A stretch of 38,199 nt of DNA from Deferribacterota bacterium (lineage in GTDB: Bacteria > Chrysiogenota > Deferribacteres > Deferribacterales > UBA228), in contig JAXHVM010000002.1 of assembly GCA_034189185.1 (NCBI GenBank), positions 1 to 38,199 on the forward strand, given 5' to 3'. The notes beneath the pieces were generated by a model, which worked only from the letters and a program-made list of their open reading frames with translations, had not been told where the DNA came from and searched no databases. Made by a program: the position numbers and the translations under genes. This document shows positions 8,671 through 16,265 of the stretch, one piece after another; within the stretch, counting starts at the first letter, position 1, and the number at the start of each line of letters is the position of its first letter.

Positions 8671-8895
8671 ATTAAAAAGAAGAGTTGCTTAAACTGTAAA
8701 TATTACATGTTAGGGGAAAAAGAAGAAAGGAATAGAATTGCTTTTGATTTTTGCGTTAAAACTAAAAAAAATCTACCAACAGCTGCATTTTCCTATAATG
8801 ATGTTTGTTGTGGAAATACAAGATGTTTTAATGTAGCAGCCTTTCGTTGTTTAGAGGAAATCGCGGAAGTCTGTAAATATTATGAGGTGAAATAA
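8671..8895 (+). CDS. Small Cys-rich protein of unknown function
   Basis: I do not recognise this protein. From the first ATG (8707) it has 62 residues, but the frame stays open upstream to a stop at 8656, adding IKKKSCLNCKYY. The extension supplies a CxxC pair, bringing the total to eight Cys: CLNC, one C in DFCVK, CC in VCCGN, then single C in TRCF, FRCL and VCKYY. The ATG at 8707 lacks a ribosome site, whereas AAAGGT lies before ATA/ATT codons at 8668-8673, so a non-standard start is possible; I set the start at ATT 8671. The Cys spacing suggests a zinc or iron-sulphur site. The stop overlaps the next gene's ATG by one base, implying coupling. Base composition is low (17 and 18 G+C in the two lines from 8701), unlike its neighbours. 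Confidence 0.55.
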   Translation: MKKKSCLNCKYYMLGEKEERNRIAFDFCVKTKKNLPTAAFSYNDVCCGNTRCFNVAAFRCLEEIAEVCKYYEVK

Positions 8896-10352
8896 TGGCA
8901 GGAATAATTTCTTATGGCAGTTATGTGCCACGTTACCGGTTAAACCGCAACCTGATATACCAGGCTATGGGCTGGATGAATCCTGCAAACATTCTAAATG
9001 CAAGCGGCGAGAAAGCGGTTGCAAATTTTGACGAAGATTCAATCACCATGGCTGTGGCAGCCAGTATGAACGCCTTGAGGGATATGGACCGTCAAAGTGT
9101 AGAAGGTGTATATTTTGCATCAACTACAATGCCTTACAAAGAAAGGCTTAATGCGGGGATTATAGTAGCTGCTCTTGGCTTAAACGATCAGATAAGAGCT
9201 GCTGATTTTTCTGGGGGCATAAAGTGCGGAACTACAGCCTTCCTTGCAGCCCTTGAAGGCGTGGAATCAAAGAGAGTAAACAATATTGTTGTAACTGCAT
9301 CGGATACCAGGCTGGGCAAACCAGCTTCCGCTCAGGAGCTGATCTTTGGGGATGCAGGTGCTTCAGTAATTATTGGTACTGATAATGTAATTGCTGAAGC
9401 AAAAGATTCCTATTCTGTAACCTACGATTTTGTTGATCATTTCAGGGGAGAATTTGCCAGGTATGATCGGCAGTGGGAAGATAGGTGGATACGCGATCTT
9501 GGATATATGGATATTTTACCCGAGGCTGTTGAAGGTCTTTTAAAAAAAACAGGTCTTAAGATATCTGACTTTACAAAAATAATCTACCCCTGCCACTATA
9601 GTGGAGCAAGAAAGGCCATTAATAAGAAACTTGGCATTTCGTCTGAGACAGAACAAGACAACCTTCAACAGCAAGTGGGAGAGACTGGAAGCCCCCACAC
9701 ATTACTTATGCTGACAGGCGCTCTTGAAAATTCCTCTCCAGGAGATAAGATTCTACTTGTTAGCTTTGGCTCTGGTTGTGATGCCATTTACCTTGAGGTA
9801 ACAGAAAATATAAAGAACCTTCCAAAAAGATATGGCCTTTCAAGAAGCCTCTCCAATAGAGCTGAGCTTAACAACTATACCAAGTACCTTGTCTGGCGGG
9901 ATACCCTTCCTGCGGATGCAGGACTTCGTTCCGAAGAAGACAAGTGGACCCGATGGTCTCAGCTCTGGAGAATGAGGCGTGAAATCCTCGGGCTGTGGGG
10001 AGTAAGATGCAAAAAGTGTGGAACAGTTCAATACCCAACACAGAGTGTTTGTGTTAATCCAAAATGCGGCGCAATAGGTGAAATGGAGCCCTACTGTTTT
10101 TCGGATAAAGTAGGCCATATAGTGAGCTTTACCGGAGACAACCTTGCTGCCTCACTTAATCCACCTGCCATTTACGGCCAGGTGATATTTGAGAATGGAG
10201 GTAAATACATGTTTGATTTTACAGACTGCGACCTAGAAAGCCTTTCAACCGGAATGAGTGTTGAGATGAGCTTCAGGCGGAAGTACCGGGACTATAAAAG
10301 GGATATTTCTGGTTATTTCTGGAAAGCAGTGCCAATCAATAAGGAGGTATAA
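8895..10352 (+). CDS. HMG-CoA-synthase-like protein fused to DUF35 domain
   Basis: Residues 1 to about 320 form a thiolase-fold synthase of the archaeal HMG-CoA synthase type. They show GIISYGSYVPRYRL, the acyl-accepting Cys C111 in GGIKCGTTAF, H234 in YPCHYSG, and GETGSPHTLLMLTGALE. Residues from about 365 on form a DUF35 unit: a zinc ribbon (C372, C375, C386, C391) followed by an OB fold (IVSFTGDNLAASLNPPAIYGQVIFENGG). In archaea, synthase and DUF35 protein are separate subunits of a complex with thiolase; here they are fused (485 aa). The position that holds the catalytic Glu in archaeal enzymes (SES before HPY) appears to be T77 in ASTTMPY, from remembered family sequence. So whether it makes HMG-CoA is uncertain. 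An AGGTGA ribosome site precedes ATG 8895. Confidence 0.85.
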   Translation: MAGIISYGSYVPRYRLNRNLIYQAMGWMNPANILNASGEKAVANFDEDSITMAVAASMNALRDMDRQSVEGVYFASTTMPYKERLNAGIIVAALGLNDQIRAADFSGGIKCGTTAFLAALEGVESKRVNNIVVTASDTRLGKPASAQELIFGDAGASVIIGTDNVIAEAKDSYSVTYDFVDHFRGEFARYDRQWEDRWIRDLGYMDILPEAVEGLLKKTGLKISDFTKIIYPCHYSGARKAINKKLGISSETEQDNLQQQVGETGSPHTLLMLTGALENSSPGDKILLVSFGSGCDAIYLEVTENIKNLPKRYGLSRSLSNRAELNNYTKYLVWRDTLPADAGLRSEEDKWTRWSQLWRMRREILGLWGVRCKKCGTVQYPTQSVCVNPKCGAIGEMEPYCFSDKVGHIVSFTGDNLAASLNPPAIYGQVIFENGGKYMFDFTDCDLESLSTGMSVEMSFRRKYRDYKRDISGYFWKAVPINKEV

Positions 10353-10354
10353 TT

Positions 10355-11560
10355 ATGGCTGATGGTATTAAAGATAAGGTTGCAATTCTGGGAATGGGAT
10401 GTACAAAGTTTGGGGAGCGATGGGAATCAAGCGAACAGGATTTAATACTTGAATCCTTTATTGAATGCATAGAAGACGCGGGCATTGAAAAAAAAGACAT
10501 CCAGGCTGCTTATTTCGGAACACACATAGACGAGATAAATGTGGGAAAGGGTGGTAACCCCCTAGCAGAAACACTCCATCTTCCTTATATACCTGTTACA
10601 AGAACAGAAAATTACTGTGCAACAGCTACTGAAGCCCTAAGAGCTGCATGTTATTCTGTTGCAGCCGGTGCTTACGATATTGTGCTAGCACTTGGAGCTG
10701 AAAAGCTAAAGGATACAGGCTACGGTGGTCTCCCCGAAGGAGCAGCCTTCGGCACTGAAATGCTCATGCGGGGAGCAAATGCAACAGCACCAGGTTTGTT
10801 TGCTCAACTAGCCACCGCATATGCCGCCAAGCATAAAATTCCAATGGATAAGTTAAAAGATGCTATGGCCCATATATCTGAGAAAAGTCATGCAAACGGG
10901 GCGCTTAATCCTAAGGCTCACTTGCGTAAAGCGGTAACCGCTGAGCAGATTAAAGCAGCACCCATGATTGCTTACCCTTTGGGGCTTTTTGACTGCTGCG
11001 GAGTAAGTGATGGTTCTGCAGCAGCTATTGTAACCACACCAGAAATTGCAAAAAGCCTTAAGAAAAACCAGGGGATAATTACTATCAAAGCCCTACAAAT
11101 AGCTGTGAGCTCAGGTGAAGAGGCGCTTTACACCGAATGGGACAATGCACATCTTGTTACTACAAGAGTAGCCGCCTCAAAAGCCTATAAAGAGGCGGGA
11201 ATAAAAAACCCGCGTGAGGAAGTCAGCATGATGGAAGTACATGACTGTTTTTCCATCACTGAGCTCATTACAATGGAAGATCTCCACATATCACCCAAAG
11301 GTGGAGCTTATGATGATGTTATGAGTGGGTTCTACGATCTTGACGGCTACATCCCCTGCCAGGTGGACGGCGGGCTTAAGTGCTTCGGTCACCCCATAGG
11401 TGCGTCCGGACTAAGGATGCTTTATGCAATATATGAACAACTCCTCGAACGAGTACCCGAAGAGAGAAAGGTTAAGCGGCTGAAGTACGGGCTTACGCAT
11501 AACTTAGGCGGTGCACCAATGAGAAATGTTGTTTCTGTTGCCATAATTGGAAGAGAATAA
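10355..11560 (+). CDS. SCP2-type thiolase (acetyl-CoA acetyltransferase family)
   Basis: Thiolase-superfamily enzyme (401 aa) of the SCP2/archaeal subtype, which condenses or cleaves 3-oxoacyl-CoA. C88 in ENYCATATEALRAA is the nucleophile, H296 sits in MMEVHDCFSITE, and H346 in CFGHPIGASGLR. The second Cys of classical thiolases is replaced by THNLGGAPMRN, as in DUF35-partnered thiolases. In archaea such proteins form a complex with HMG-CoA synthase and DUF35; the benzoylsuccinyl-CoA thiolase BbsAB also pairs a thiolase with a DUF35 subunit. It starts 3 bases after the fusion gene with AAGGAGGT upstream. Its 3' part is very G+C-rich (38 of 60 bases at 11341-11400). It ends the operon. Confidence 0.9.
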   Translation: MADGIKDKVAILGMGCTKFGERWESSEQDLILESFIECIEDAGIEKKDIQAAYFGTHIDEINVGKGGNPLAETLHLPYIPVTRTENYCATATEALRAACYSVAAGAYDIVLALGAEKLKDTGYGGLPEGAAFGTEMLMRGANATAPGLFAQLATAYAAKHKIPMDKLKDAMAHISEKSHANGALNPKAHLRKAVTAEQIKAAPMIAYPLGLFDCCGVSDGSAAAIVTTPEIAKSLKKNQGIITIKALQIAVSSGEEALYTEWDNAHLVTTRVAASKAYKEAGIKNPREEVSMMEVHDCFSITELITMEDLHISPKGGAYDDVMSGFYDLDGYIPCQVDGGLKCFGHPIGASGLRMLYAIYEQLLERVPEERKVKRLKYGLTHNLGGAPMRNVVSVAIIGRE

Positions 11561-12029
11561 GGCCATTAATATCACCTAAGCTTAAAAGCTGTGTCGTGAA
11601 TGCTAGGATCATGGGCCTTTTAGAGTGATTATCTTGTAAGAATGCATATGAGTTCTTAGGGCCCATCATCCTATTCTTTTGAATTACCGTTAAACCCTAT
11701 AGTGTAGATTATAAAATAAAGACATTAATAAGGTCAGAAGTCAAATTCTAAAACAGAATTTATTCCTATAATTTTGAACAACTAAAGATATACCAGAATA
11801 AAGATTCTGCTTTTTAGTTTGCCGGGGATAAAAATTTCAATAAATTTTATTGCTAACTAAGAAAAACTTATAAAAGAATACATCAATAACTGATAAAATT
11901 TATATTTAGTGACACAAAAAGTATAATTTTGAGTTTTGAACACAGCTATCCTTTTGATGCCTCAGAGCCCTCCTTTATTTTGCTTGCTACTATAGCTGAG
12001 TGGCTAGTTGATAATTACATACTAATAAT
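11561..12029. other. Intergenic interval between convergent operons
   Basis: About 470 bases separating the thiolase gene from the convergently transcribed synthase at 12030. It contains the nested inverted repeat and otherwise AT-rich DNA returning to genome-like composition. A short open stretch on the minus strand near 11950-12010 could be a remnant of a lost gene but is too short to identify. No transposase or tRNA fragment is visible. Confidence 0.55.
11604..11673. repeat. Nested inverted repeat downstream of thiolase gene
   Basis: A 14-base outer stem (TAGGATCATGGGCC at 11604-11617 with GGCCCATCATCCTA at 11660-11673, one mismatch) encloses about 42 bases. Inside is a second stem, TAAGAA (11637-11642) with TTCTTA (11653-11658). 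It starts 43 bases after the thiolase stop, so it may stabilise or terminate the operon transcript, although no T run follows. A small element end or a structured RNA is an alternative. Confidence 0.6.
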
Positions 12030-13244
12030 TTATTTATCAGTAAATTGTAATGTTTCATAATGCTTTTTTACTTTTGCAAAAGCATCTAACGCCCTTTCAA
12101 GTTGTTCTTCAGTATGAGTAGCCATCACACTTGTTCTAAGCAAAGATCTACCAGGTGGAACAGCAGGTGGAACTACTGGATTTACAAATATCCCAAGTTC
12201 TTCTAGATGTTTGCATATTTCATATGTTTTTTCTTCGTCTCCAATAATCACAGGCACTATAGGTGTAGAACTTTTACCTATATCGTAACCCAAACTTTTT
12301 AAACCCTCCAACCAAAATTCTGTATTTTTCCACAATCTTTCTCTTCTTTCAGGCTCATTATCAATAATTTCAAAAGCTTTTTTTGCGGCAGCGACAAGAG
12401 CAGGTGGTAAACTTGCACTAAAAAGCATTGATCTACCCACATGTTTAATAAATTCAATAACTTCTTTATTTGATGCAATAAAACCACCAATAGTTGCTAG
12501 TGACTTGCTAAATGTTCCCATTATAATATCTGCCTCATCCATTAAATTATAGTATTCTGCAACACCACGGCCCCCATCACCTAATACTCCTATACCATGT
12601 GCATCATCAACCATAACCCTAGTAGAGTATTTCTTAGCTAATGAGATTATAGATGGCAAATCTGCCAAATCACCCTCCATGCTAAAAACGCCATCAACAA
12701 TTATCAATTTCTCTCTGTTTATATTACAATGTAATAATAATTCAAGGGCACGCATATCATTGTGAGGATATCTTTTAAAATCGTTTTGCGCTAGCTTACA
12801 TCCATCTATAATACTCGCATGATCATATTTATCTAATATTGCCAGTGGACGGCTATCCAAAGGATTGCCATTTAGTAAAGCCTGTAAAGCTCCTAAATTC
12901 GCTTGCATTCCAGTTGCAAAAACTAGAGCTGCCTCTTTAGAAAAAAAGTTGGCTATTGTAGCCTCTAATTCTTCATGCAGCTCAGTAGATCCATTGAGCA
13001 ACCTGCTACCAGCGCATCCAGTTCCATAAGTCTTTATTGCATTAATCGCTGCTTCTTTAACCATTTCATTCTCTGTTAAACCCAAATAATTGTTTGACCC
13101 TAACATAATAAATTTCTTACCATTAATAACAACCTCGGGCCCTTGTATTGAAGACAACTTCCTATAGTAAAAATATTTATTTGCCTTTTTTAATTCCTCA
13201 ACTTTGTAACTAAATTGATAACATTTTTTAAATATATCTCCCAT
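12030..13244 (-). CDS. Serine palmitoyltransferase-like alpha-oxoamine synthase
   Basis: PLP enzyme of the alpha-oxoamine synthase family, which condenses an amino acid with an acyl thioester and releases CO2. Family members include serine palmitoyltransferase (SPT), BioF and KBL. Motifs: GSNNYLGL (residues 49-56), GTGCAGSRLLNGSTELHEELE, DKYDHASIIDGC, DDAHGIGVLG with D213/H216, and the PLP lysine K247 in GTFSKSLATIGG. The stretches RRERLWKN and FVNPVVPPAVPPGRSLLRTSVMATHT match bacterial SPT better than BioF or KBL, from remembered sequences. At 404 aa the length fits. It begins one base after the epimerase stop, with AGGTGG upstream, so the two form an operon. A long-chain 3-ketosphinganine-type product is plausible; BioF or an alkylketone role is the alternative. 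Confidence 0.85.
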   Translation of the reverse strand: MGDIFKKCYQFSYKVEELKKANKYFYYRKLSSIQGPEVVINGKKFIMLGSNNYLGLTENEMVKEAAINAIKTYGTGCAGSRLLNGSTELHEELEATIANFFSKEAALVFATGMQANLGALQALLNGNPLDSRPLAILDKYDHASIIDGCKLAQNDFKRYPHNDMRALELLLHCNINREKLIIVDGVFSMEGDLADLPSIISLAKKYSTRVMVDDAHGIGVLGDGGRGVAEYYNLMDEADIIMGTFSKSLATIGGFIASNKEVIEFIKHVGRSMLFSASLPPALVAAAKKAFEIIDNEPERRERLWKNTEFWLEGLKSLGYDIGKSSTPIVPVIIGDEEKTYEICKHLEELGIFVNPVVPPAVPPGRSLLRTSVMATHTEEQLERALDAFAKVKKHYETLQFTDK

Positions 13245-13245
13245 A

Positions 13246-14208
13246 TCACAACCACCTATTTGATTTATACCATTCTAATGTTAAATCTAAGCCTTTGTCT
13301 AAATCATAGACTGGATTATACCCTATAATATTTTTTAAATCGCTAATATCACAGAACCAACTTTTTTTAAATATTTCTTTTATTTTGTCAATAGTTAAAA
13401 TTGAAGGTTTTTTTCTAAAGTAGTTTAATAGTGTATTAACTGCTGCAGCAACGTAAACAAAAAATTTTGGAATATAAACAAACCTTGGCTTAATATCCAT
13501 TTTTTTAGAAAGAGTCTTTACAACATCATCCCATAAATATTTTTTCCCGTCTGAAGCTATGACAATACCCCTAATATTATTCTCTTTCTCCAATAATAGC
13601 AATAATATATTAACTAAATCAACTATAAATATAAAGGAATAAAAACTATTTTTATTCAAAATAGGGCCATAGCCATTTTTTACAAATTTAAAATATTTTA
13701 ACAATTCCCTTTCACCAGGGCCATAAACAGCTGTTGGTCTAACAATAATAATTGGAAAGTTTGCACTATATTTCAATAAATGATATTCAGCCAATAATTT
13801 ACTTTTAGCATAGTGTGTTTTTGGATTCTCAGTTGTATCAAAAGAAATAATCTCTTCTTCACCCCCATTAATAGCGAGAGTAGATAAAAAAAAGAAACCC
13901 TTCAACTTATTTTTCTGCTTTAAAATATTGCGTACAAGATTAACAGTGCCAATGTAATTAACATCATAGAATTCTCTATAATTTTTTGCCTTAACTACCC
14001 CTGCAATGTGATAAACATAGTCAACTTCTGGCAATTTCAAATTACTATCCGTTAAATCCCCTTTTACAATTTCTACAGTTTCATTATGTGTTTCTAATTT
14101 TGAGGGATCTCTCACTAAGGCATACAATTTGTACCCTTTAGGTTGCAATGCCTCCAATAGATTGCTACCTATAAACCCACTAGCACCTGTTATAAGTATT
14201 CTCTTCAA
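13246..14208 (-). CDS. NAD-dependent epimerase/dehydratase-family protein, CerR-like
   Basis: Extended SDR protein (320 aa). The dinucleotide motif GASGFIG is at residues 8-14, and HIAGVVKAKNYREFYDVNYIGTVNLV follows. The catalytic pair Y133/K137 is in THYAKSKLLAE, and IIVRPTAVYGPGE is typical of the family. The start codon is TTG at 14208, with AAGGA 8 bases upstream. Because it is followed at once by the SPT-like gene, it resembles CerR, the epimerase-family ceramide reductase described beside spt in Caulobacter. On this reading it would reduce the 3-oxo group of the sphingoid product. The sequence alone cannot exclude a sugar-nucleotide or sterol-type substrate. Confidence 0.8.
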   Translation of the reverse strand: MKRILITGASGFIGSNLLEALQPKGYKLYALVRDPSKLETHNETVEIVKGDLTDSNLKLPEVDYVYHIAGVVKAKNYREFYDVNYIGTVNLVRNILKQKNKLKGFFFLSTLAINGGEEEIISFDTTENPKTHYAKSKLLAEYHLLKYSANFPIIIVRPTAVYGPGERELLKYFKFVKNGYGPILNKNSFYSFIFIVDLVNILLLLLEKENNIRGIVIASDGKKYLWDDVVKTLSKKMDIKPRFVYIPKFFVYVAAAVNTLLNYFRKKPSILTIDKIKEIFKKSWFCDISDLKNIIGYNPVYDLDKGLDLTLEWYKSNRWL

Positions 14209-14294
14209 ATTTATATCCTTAAATTAATTATTTACAAATATTTTAAATTATATATAATATTAGCTTATTATCAATAGTATATTTTTGTTGCCCA

Positions 14295-15101
14295 ATGAGA
14301 AGTATAACTAAAGCAATATTATTAAGTGCTGGTCAAGGTAAGAGGCTATCTCCTTTAACAAAGGATAGGCCTAAGTGTTTAATTAAAATTAACAATATAA
14401 CAATAATAGAACATCAAATTAATGCACTTAATAAATCAGGGATTAAAGATATAATTATTGTAACTGGATTTAAATCCGTCACTGTTGAAAATTATGTAAA
14501 TAGTATCTATGGTAATTTAGATTTAAATATTAAGTTCTGCTATAATCCTTTCTATCAGGTATCAGATAATTTAGCTACATGCTGGATAACAAGAGAAGAG
14601 TTTAATAGTGATTTTTTAATTATTAACGGTGATGATATCTTTGAAAGCTCTTTAATTGAAAAGCTATTGAGTACAAACTTATCTTATATTACAGTTGCAG
14701 TTAATATAAAGAACAAATATGACGAAGATGATATGAAGGTTATAAGCGATACAAAAAATAATAAATTAATAGAGGTAGGCAAACATATTGATCATAATAG
14801 AGCAAATGGGGAGGCAATTGGTATACATCTATTTAGAGGTAAAGGCACAAAACTATTTAAAGAAACAGTAGAAAAATTAATGAGAGATCCTTCTGGTTTA
14901 AAAAAATGGTACTTATCAGCTATTGATATGTTAGCAAAAAAAGATATTGTATCGATATACAATGTATCAGATTATAAATGGTGTGAGATAGACTTTCCTA
15001 CCGACTTAAACAAAGCAGAAGAACTTGTAAAAAAAATTGAATCAAGTACACATGATAAATATGAGAAATATAAGAGAAGCACAGAAGACAAGGGAAACTA
15101 A
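14295..15101 (+). CDS. LicC-like sugar/alcohol-phosphate nucleotidyltransferase
   Basis: Nucleotidyltransferase (268 aa) of the LicC/phosphocholine cytidylyltransferase type. It opens with AILLSAGQGKRLSPLTKDRPKCLI, the NTP-binding loop and catalytic Lys. INGDDIF supplies metal-binding acids, SDNLATCWITREEF is LicC-like, and the C-terminal KWCEIDFPTDLNKAEEL is typical. The expected reaction couples CTP with a phosphorylated alcohol (choline, inositol or glycerol phosphate) to make a CDP-activated head group; a sugar phosphate is also possible. It is transcribed divergently from the epimerase across an 86-base AT-rich gap and overlaps the his genes downstream. That placement lets it serve either a lipid pathway or be a passenger in the his operon. 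No clear ribosome site precedes ATG 14295. Confidence 0.8.
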   Translation: MRSITKAILLSAGQGKRLSPLTKDRPKCLIKINNITIIEHQINALNKSGIKDIIIVTGFKSVTVENYVNSIYGNLDLNIKFCYNPFYQVSDNLATCWITREEFNSDFLIINGDDIFESSLIEKLLSTNLSYITVAVNIKNKYDEDDMKVISDTKNNKLIEVGKHIDHNRANGEAIGIHLFRGKGTKLFKETVEKLMRDPSGLKKWYLSAIDMLAKKDIVSIYNVSDYKWCEIDFPTDLNKAEELVKKIESSTHDKYEKYKRSTEDKGN

Positions 15102-15654
15102 AGAAACCTCAATTAATATATATTTAAATTTGGATAACTACAAAGATCCTAGTATATCTACGGGAATACCCTTTTTTGATCATATGCTTACCCAAATAGC
15201 AGTGCACTCATCTTTTACCTTAGAACTTAAAGCAAAAGGAGATATAGAGGTAGACTTTCATCATACTGTTGAGGATACAGGCATTGTATTTGGACAGGTA
15301 TTAAATGAAGCGCTCAATAAAAAGGTGGGTATTGCAAGATATGGCTTTGCCCTTCTACCTTTAGATGAAACATTAATAGAAGTTGCACTTGATATTAGTG
15401 GCAGAGCTTTTTTAAACTATGATGTCCAAATAGAAAGAGATAAAATAGGAAATTTTGATACTGAACTAATCTATGAATTCTTACACGCCTTTGTAATTAA
15501 TTCTAATGTAACCTTACATATTACTAAGAGATATGGAAAAAATTCACATCATATTGCAGAAGCTATATTCAAAGGCTTGGCTCATTCATTAAAAAATGCT
15601 GTAAAAATCACAGATAATAAAATTCCATCCTCTAAAGGTTTAATAGGGCAGTAA
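15061..15654 (+). CDS. hisB: Imidazoleglycerol-phosphate dehydratase HisB
   Basis: Catalyses step six of histidine synthesis, dehydrating imidazole glycerol phosphate to imidazole acetol phosphate. The manganese-binding His motifs are clear: FFDHML, DFHHTVEDTGIVFGQ and SHHIAEAIFKGLAHSLKNAV. It is the monofunctional dehydratase (197 aa) without the phosphatase domain of enterobacterial HisB. ATG 15061 gives the usual start MRNIREAQKTRETKET; ATG 15052 and TTG 15037 are alternatives. The gene overlaps the end of the nucleotidyltransferase by about 40 bases and its TAA shares one base with the hisH ATG, so translation is coupled. Confidence 0.95.
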   Translation: MRNIREAQKTRETKETSINIYLNLDNYKDPSISTGIPFFDHMLTQIAVHSSFTLELKAKGDIEVDFHHTVEDTGIVFGQVLNEALNKKVGIARYGFALLPLDETLIEVALDISGRAFLNYDVQIERDKIGNFDTELIYEFLHAFVINSNVTLHITKRYGKNSHHIAEAIFKGLAHSLKNAVKITDNKIPSSKGLIGQ

Positions 15655-16265
15655 TGATCTCTATCTTAGATTATGGAATGGGTAATATTCAAAGTGTTTA
15701 TAATGCCTTTCTCTATAACAACATAAAAGCAAAGGTTATAACAGAAGCTAAAGAACTTAATCTAGCAGATAAACTTGTATTCCCTGGTGTTAGTTCATTC
15801 CCAGATTGTATAAAAGAACTAAATAGAAAAAATTTAACTGAAGCATTAATTCAGTTTATAAATAGTGGCAAACCCTATCTTGGCATATGCTTGGGAATGC
15901 ACATATTATATGAGATAAGTTATGAGATAATGATAACCAATGGACTTTCTATAATTCCTGGGAAGATCGAAAGATTTTCACAAAAAAATATTAATAATAA
16001 AATAAAAATCCCACACATTGGGTGGAACAATATAAAATTAGTAAAAGAAAATAATCTATTCAAAGATATCCCTGATAGTACATACTTTTATTTTGATCAT
16101 TCTTTTGCATCTTTTGATATAGATCATTTTAATATAGCCACCTGTGATTATGGAGTATCCTTCTCAGCAGCTATCTCTAAAGATAATGTTTATGGCTTGC
16201 AATTTCATCCAGAAAAAAGTGCAAAATATGGTCTTAGAATAATAAAAAATTTTGCTAATCTATGA
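15654..16265 (+). CDS. hisH: Imidazole glycerol phosphate synthase glutaminase subunit HisH
   Basis: Class I glutamine amidotransferase that releases ammonia for the HisF cyclase. It opens with ISILDYGMGNIQSVYNAF. The nucleophile C79 is in PYLGICLGMH, and the His/Glu of the triad are in GLQFHPEKSAKYG. IPHIGWNNI is also typical. Length (203 aa) is normal. It shares a TAATG junction with hisB and a 4-base ATGA overlap with hisA. HisF, its obligate partner, is not in this window, so the histidine genes are split across the genome. Confidence 0.96.
   Translation: MISILDYGMGNIQSVYNAFLYNNIKAKVITEAKELNLADKLVFPGVSSFPDCIKELNRKNLTEALIQFINSGKPYLGICLGMHILYEISYEIMITNGLSIIPGKIERFSQKNINNKIKIPHIGWNNIKLVKENNLFKDIPDSTYFYFDHSFASFDIDHFNIATCDYGVSFSAAISKDNVYGLQFHPEKSAKYGLRIIKNFANL

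Noticed and set aside
7077-11560. Assigning the operon to the benzylsuccinate (bbs) toluene pathway.
   Set aside because: There is no CoA-transferase, benzylsuccinyl-CoA dehydrogenase or glycyl-radical enzyme nearby, there is one SDR rather than two, and an HMGS domain is present that bbs operons lack.
11941-12029. Short open stretch on the minus strand (ending KIKEGSEASKG) as a gene remnant.
   Set aside because: Only about 22 codons are open, with no recognisable family; it cannot be told from chance.
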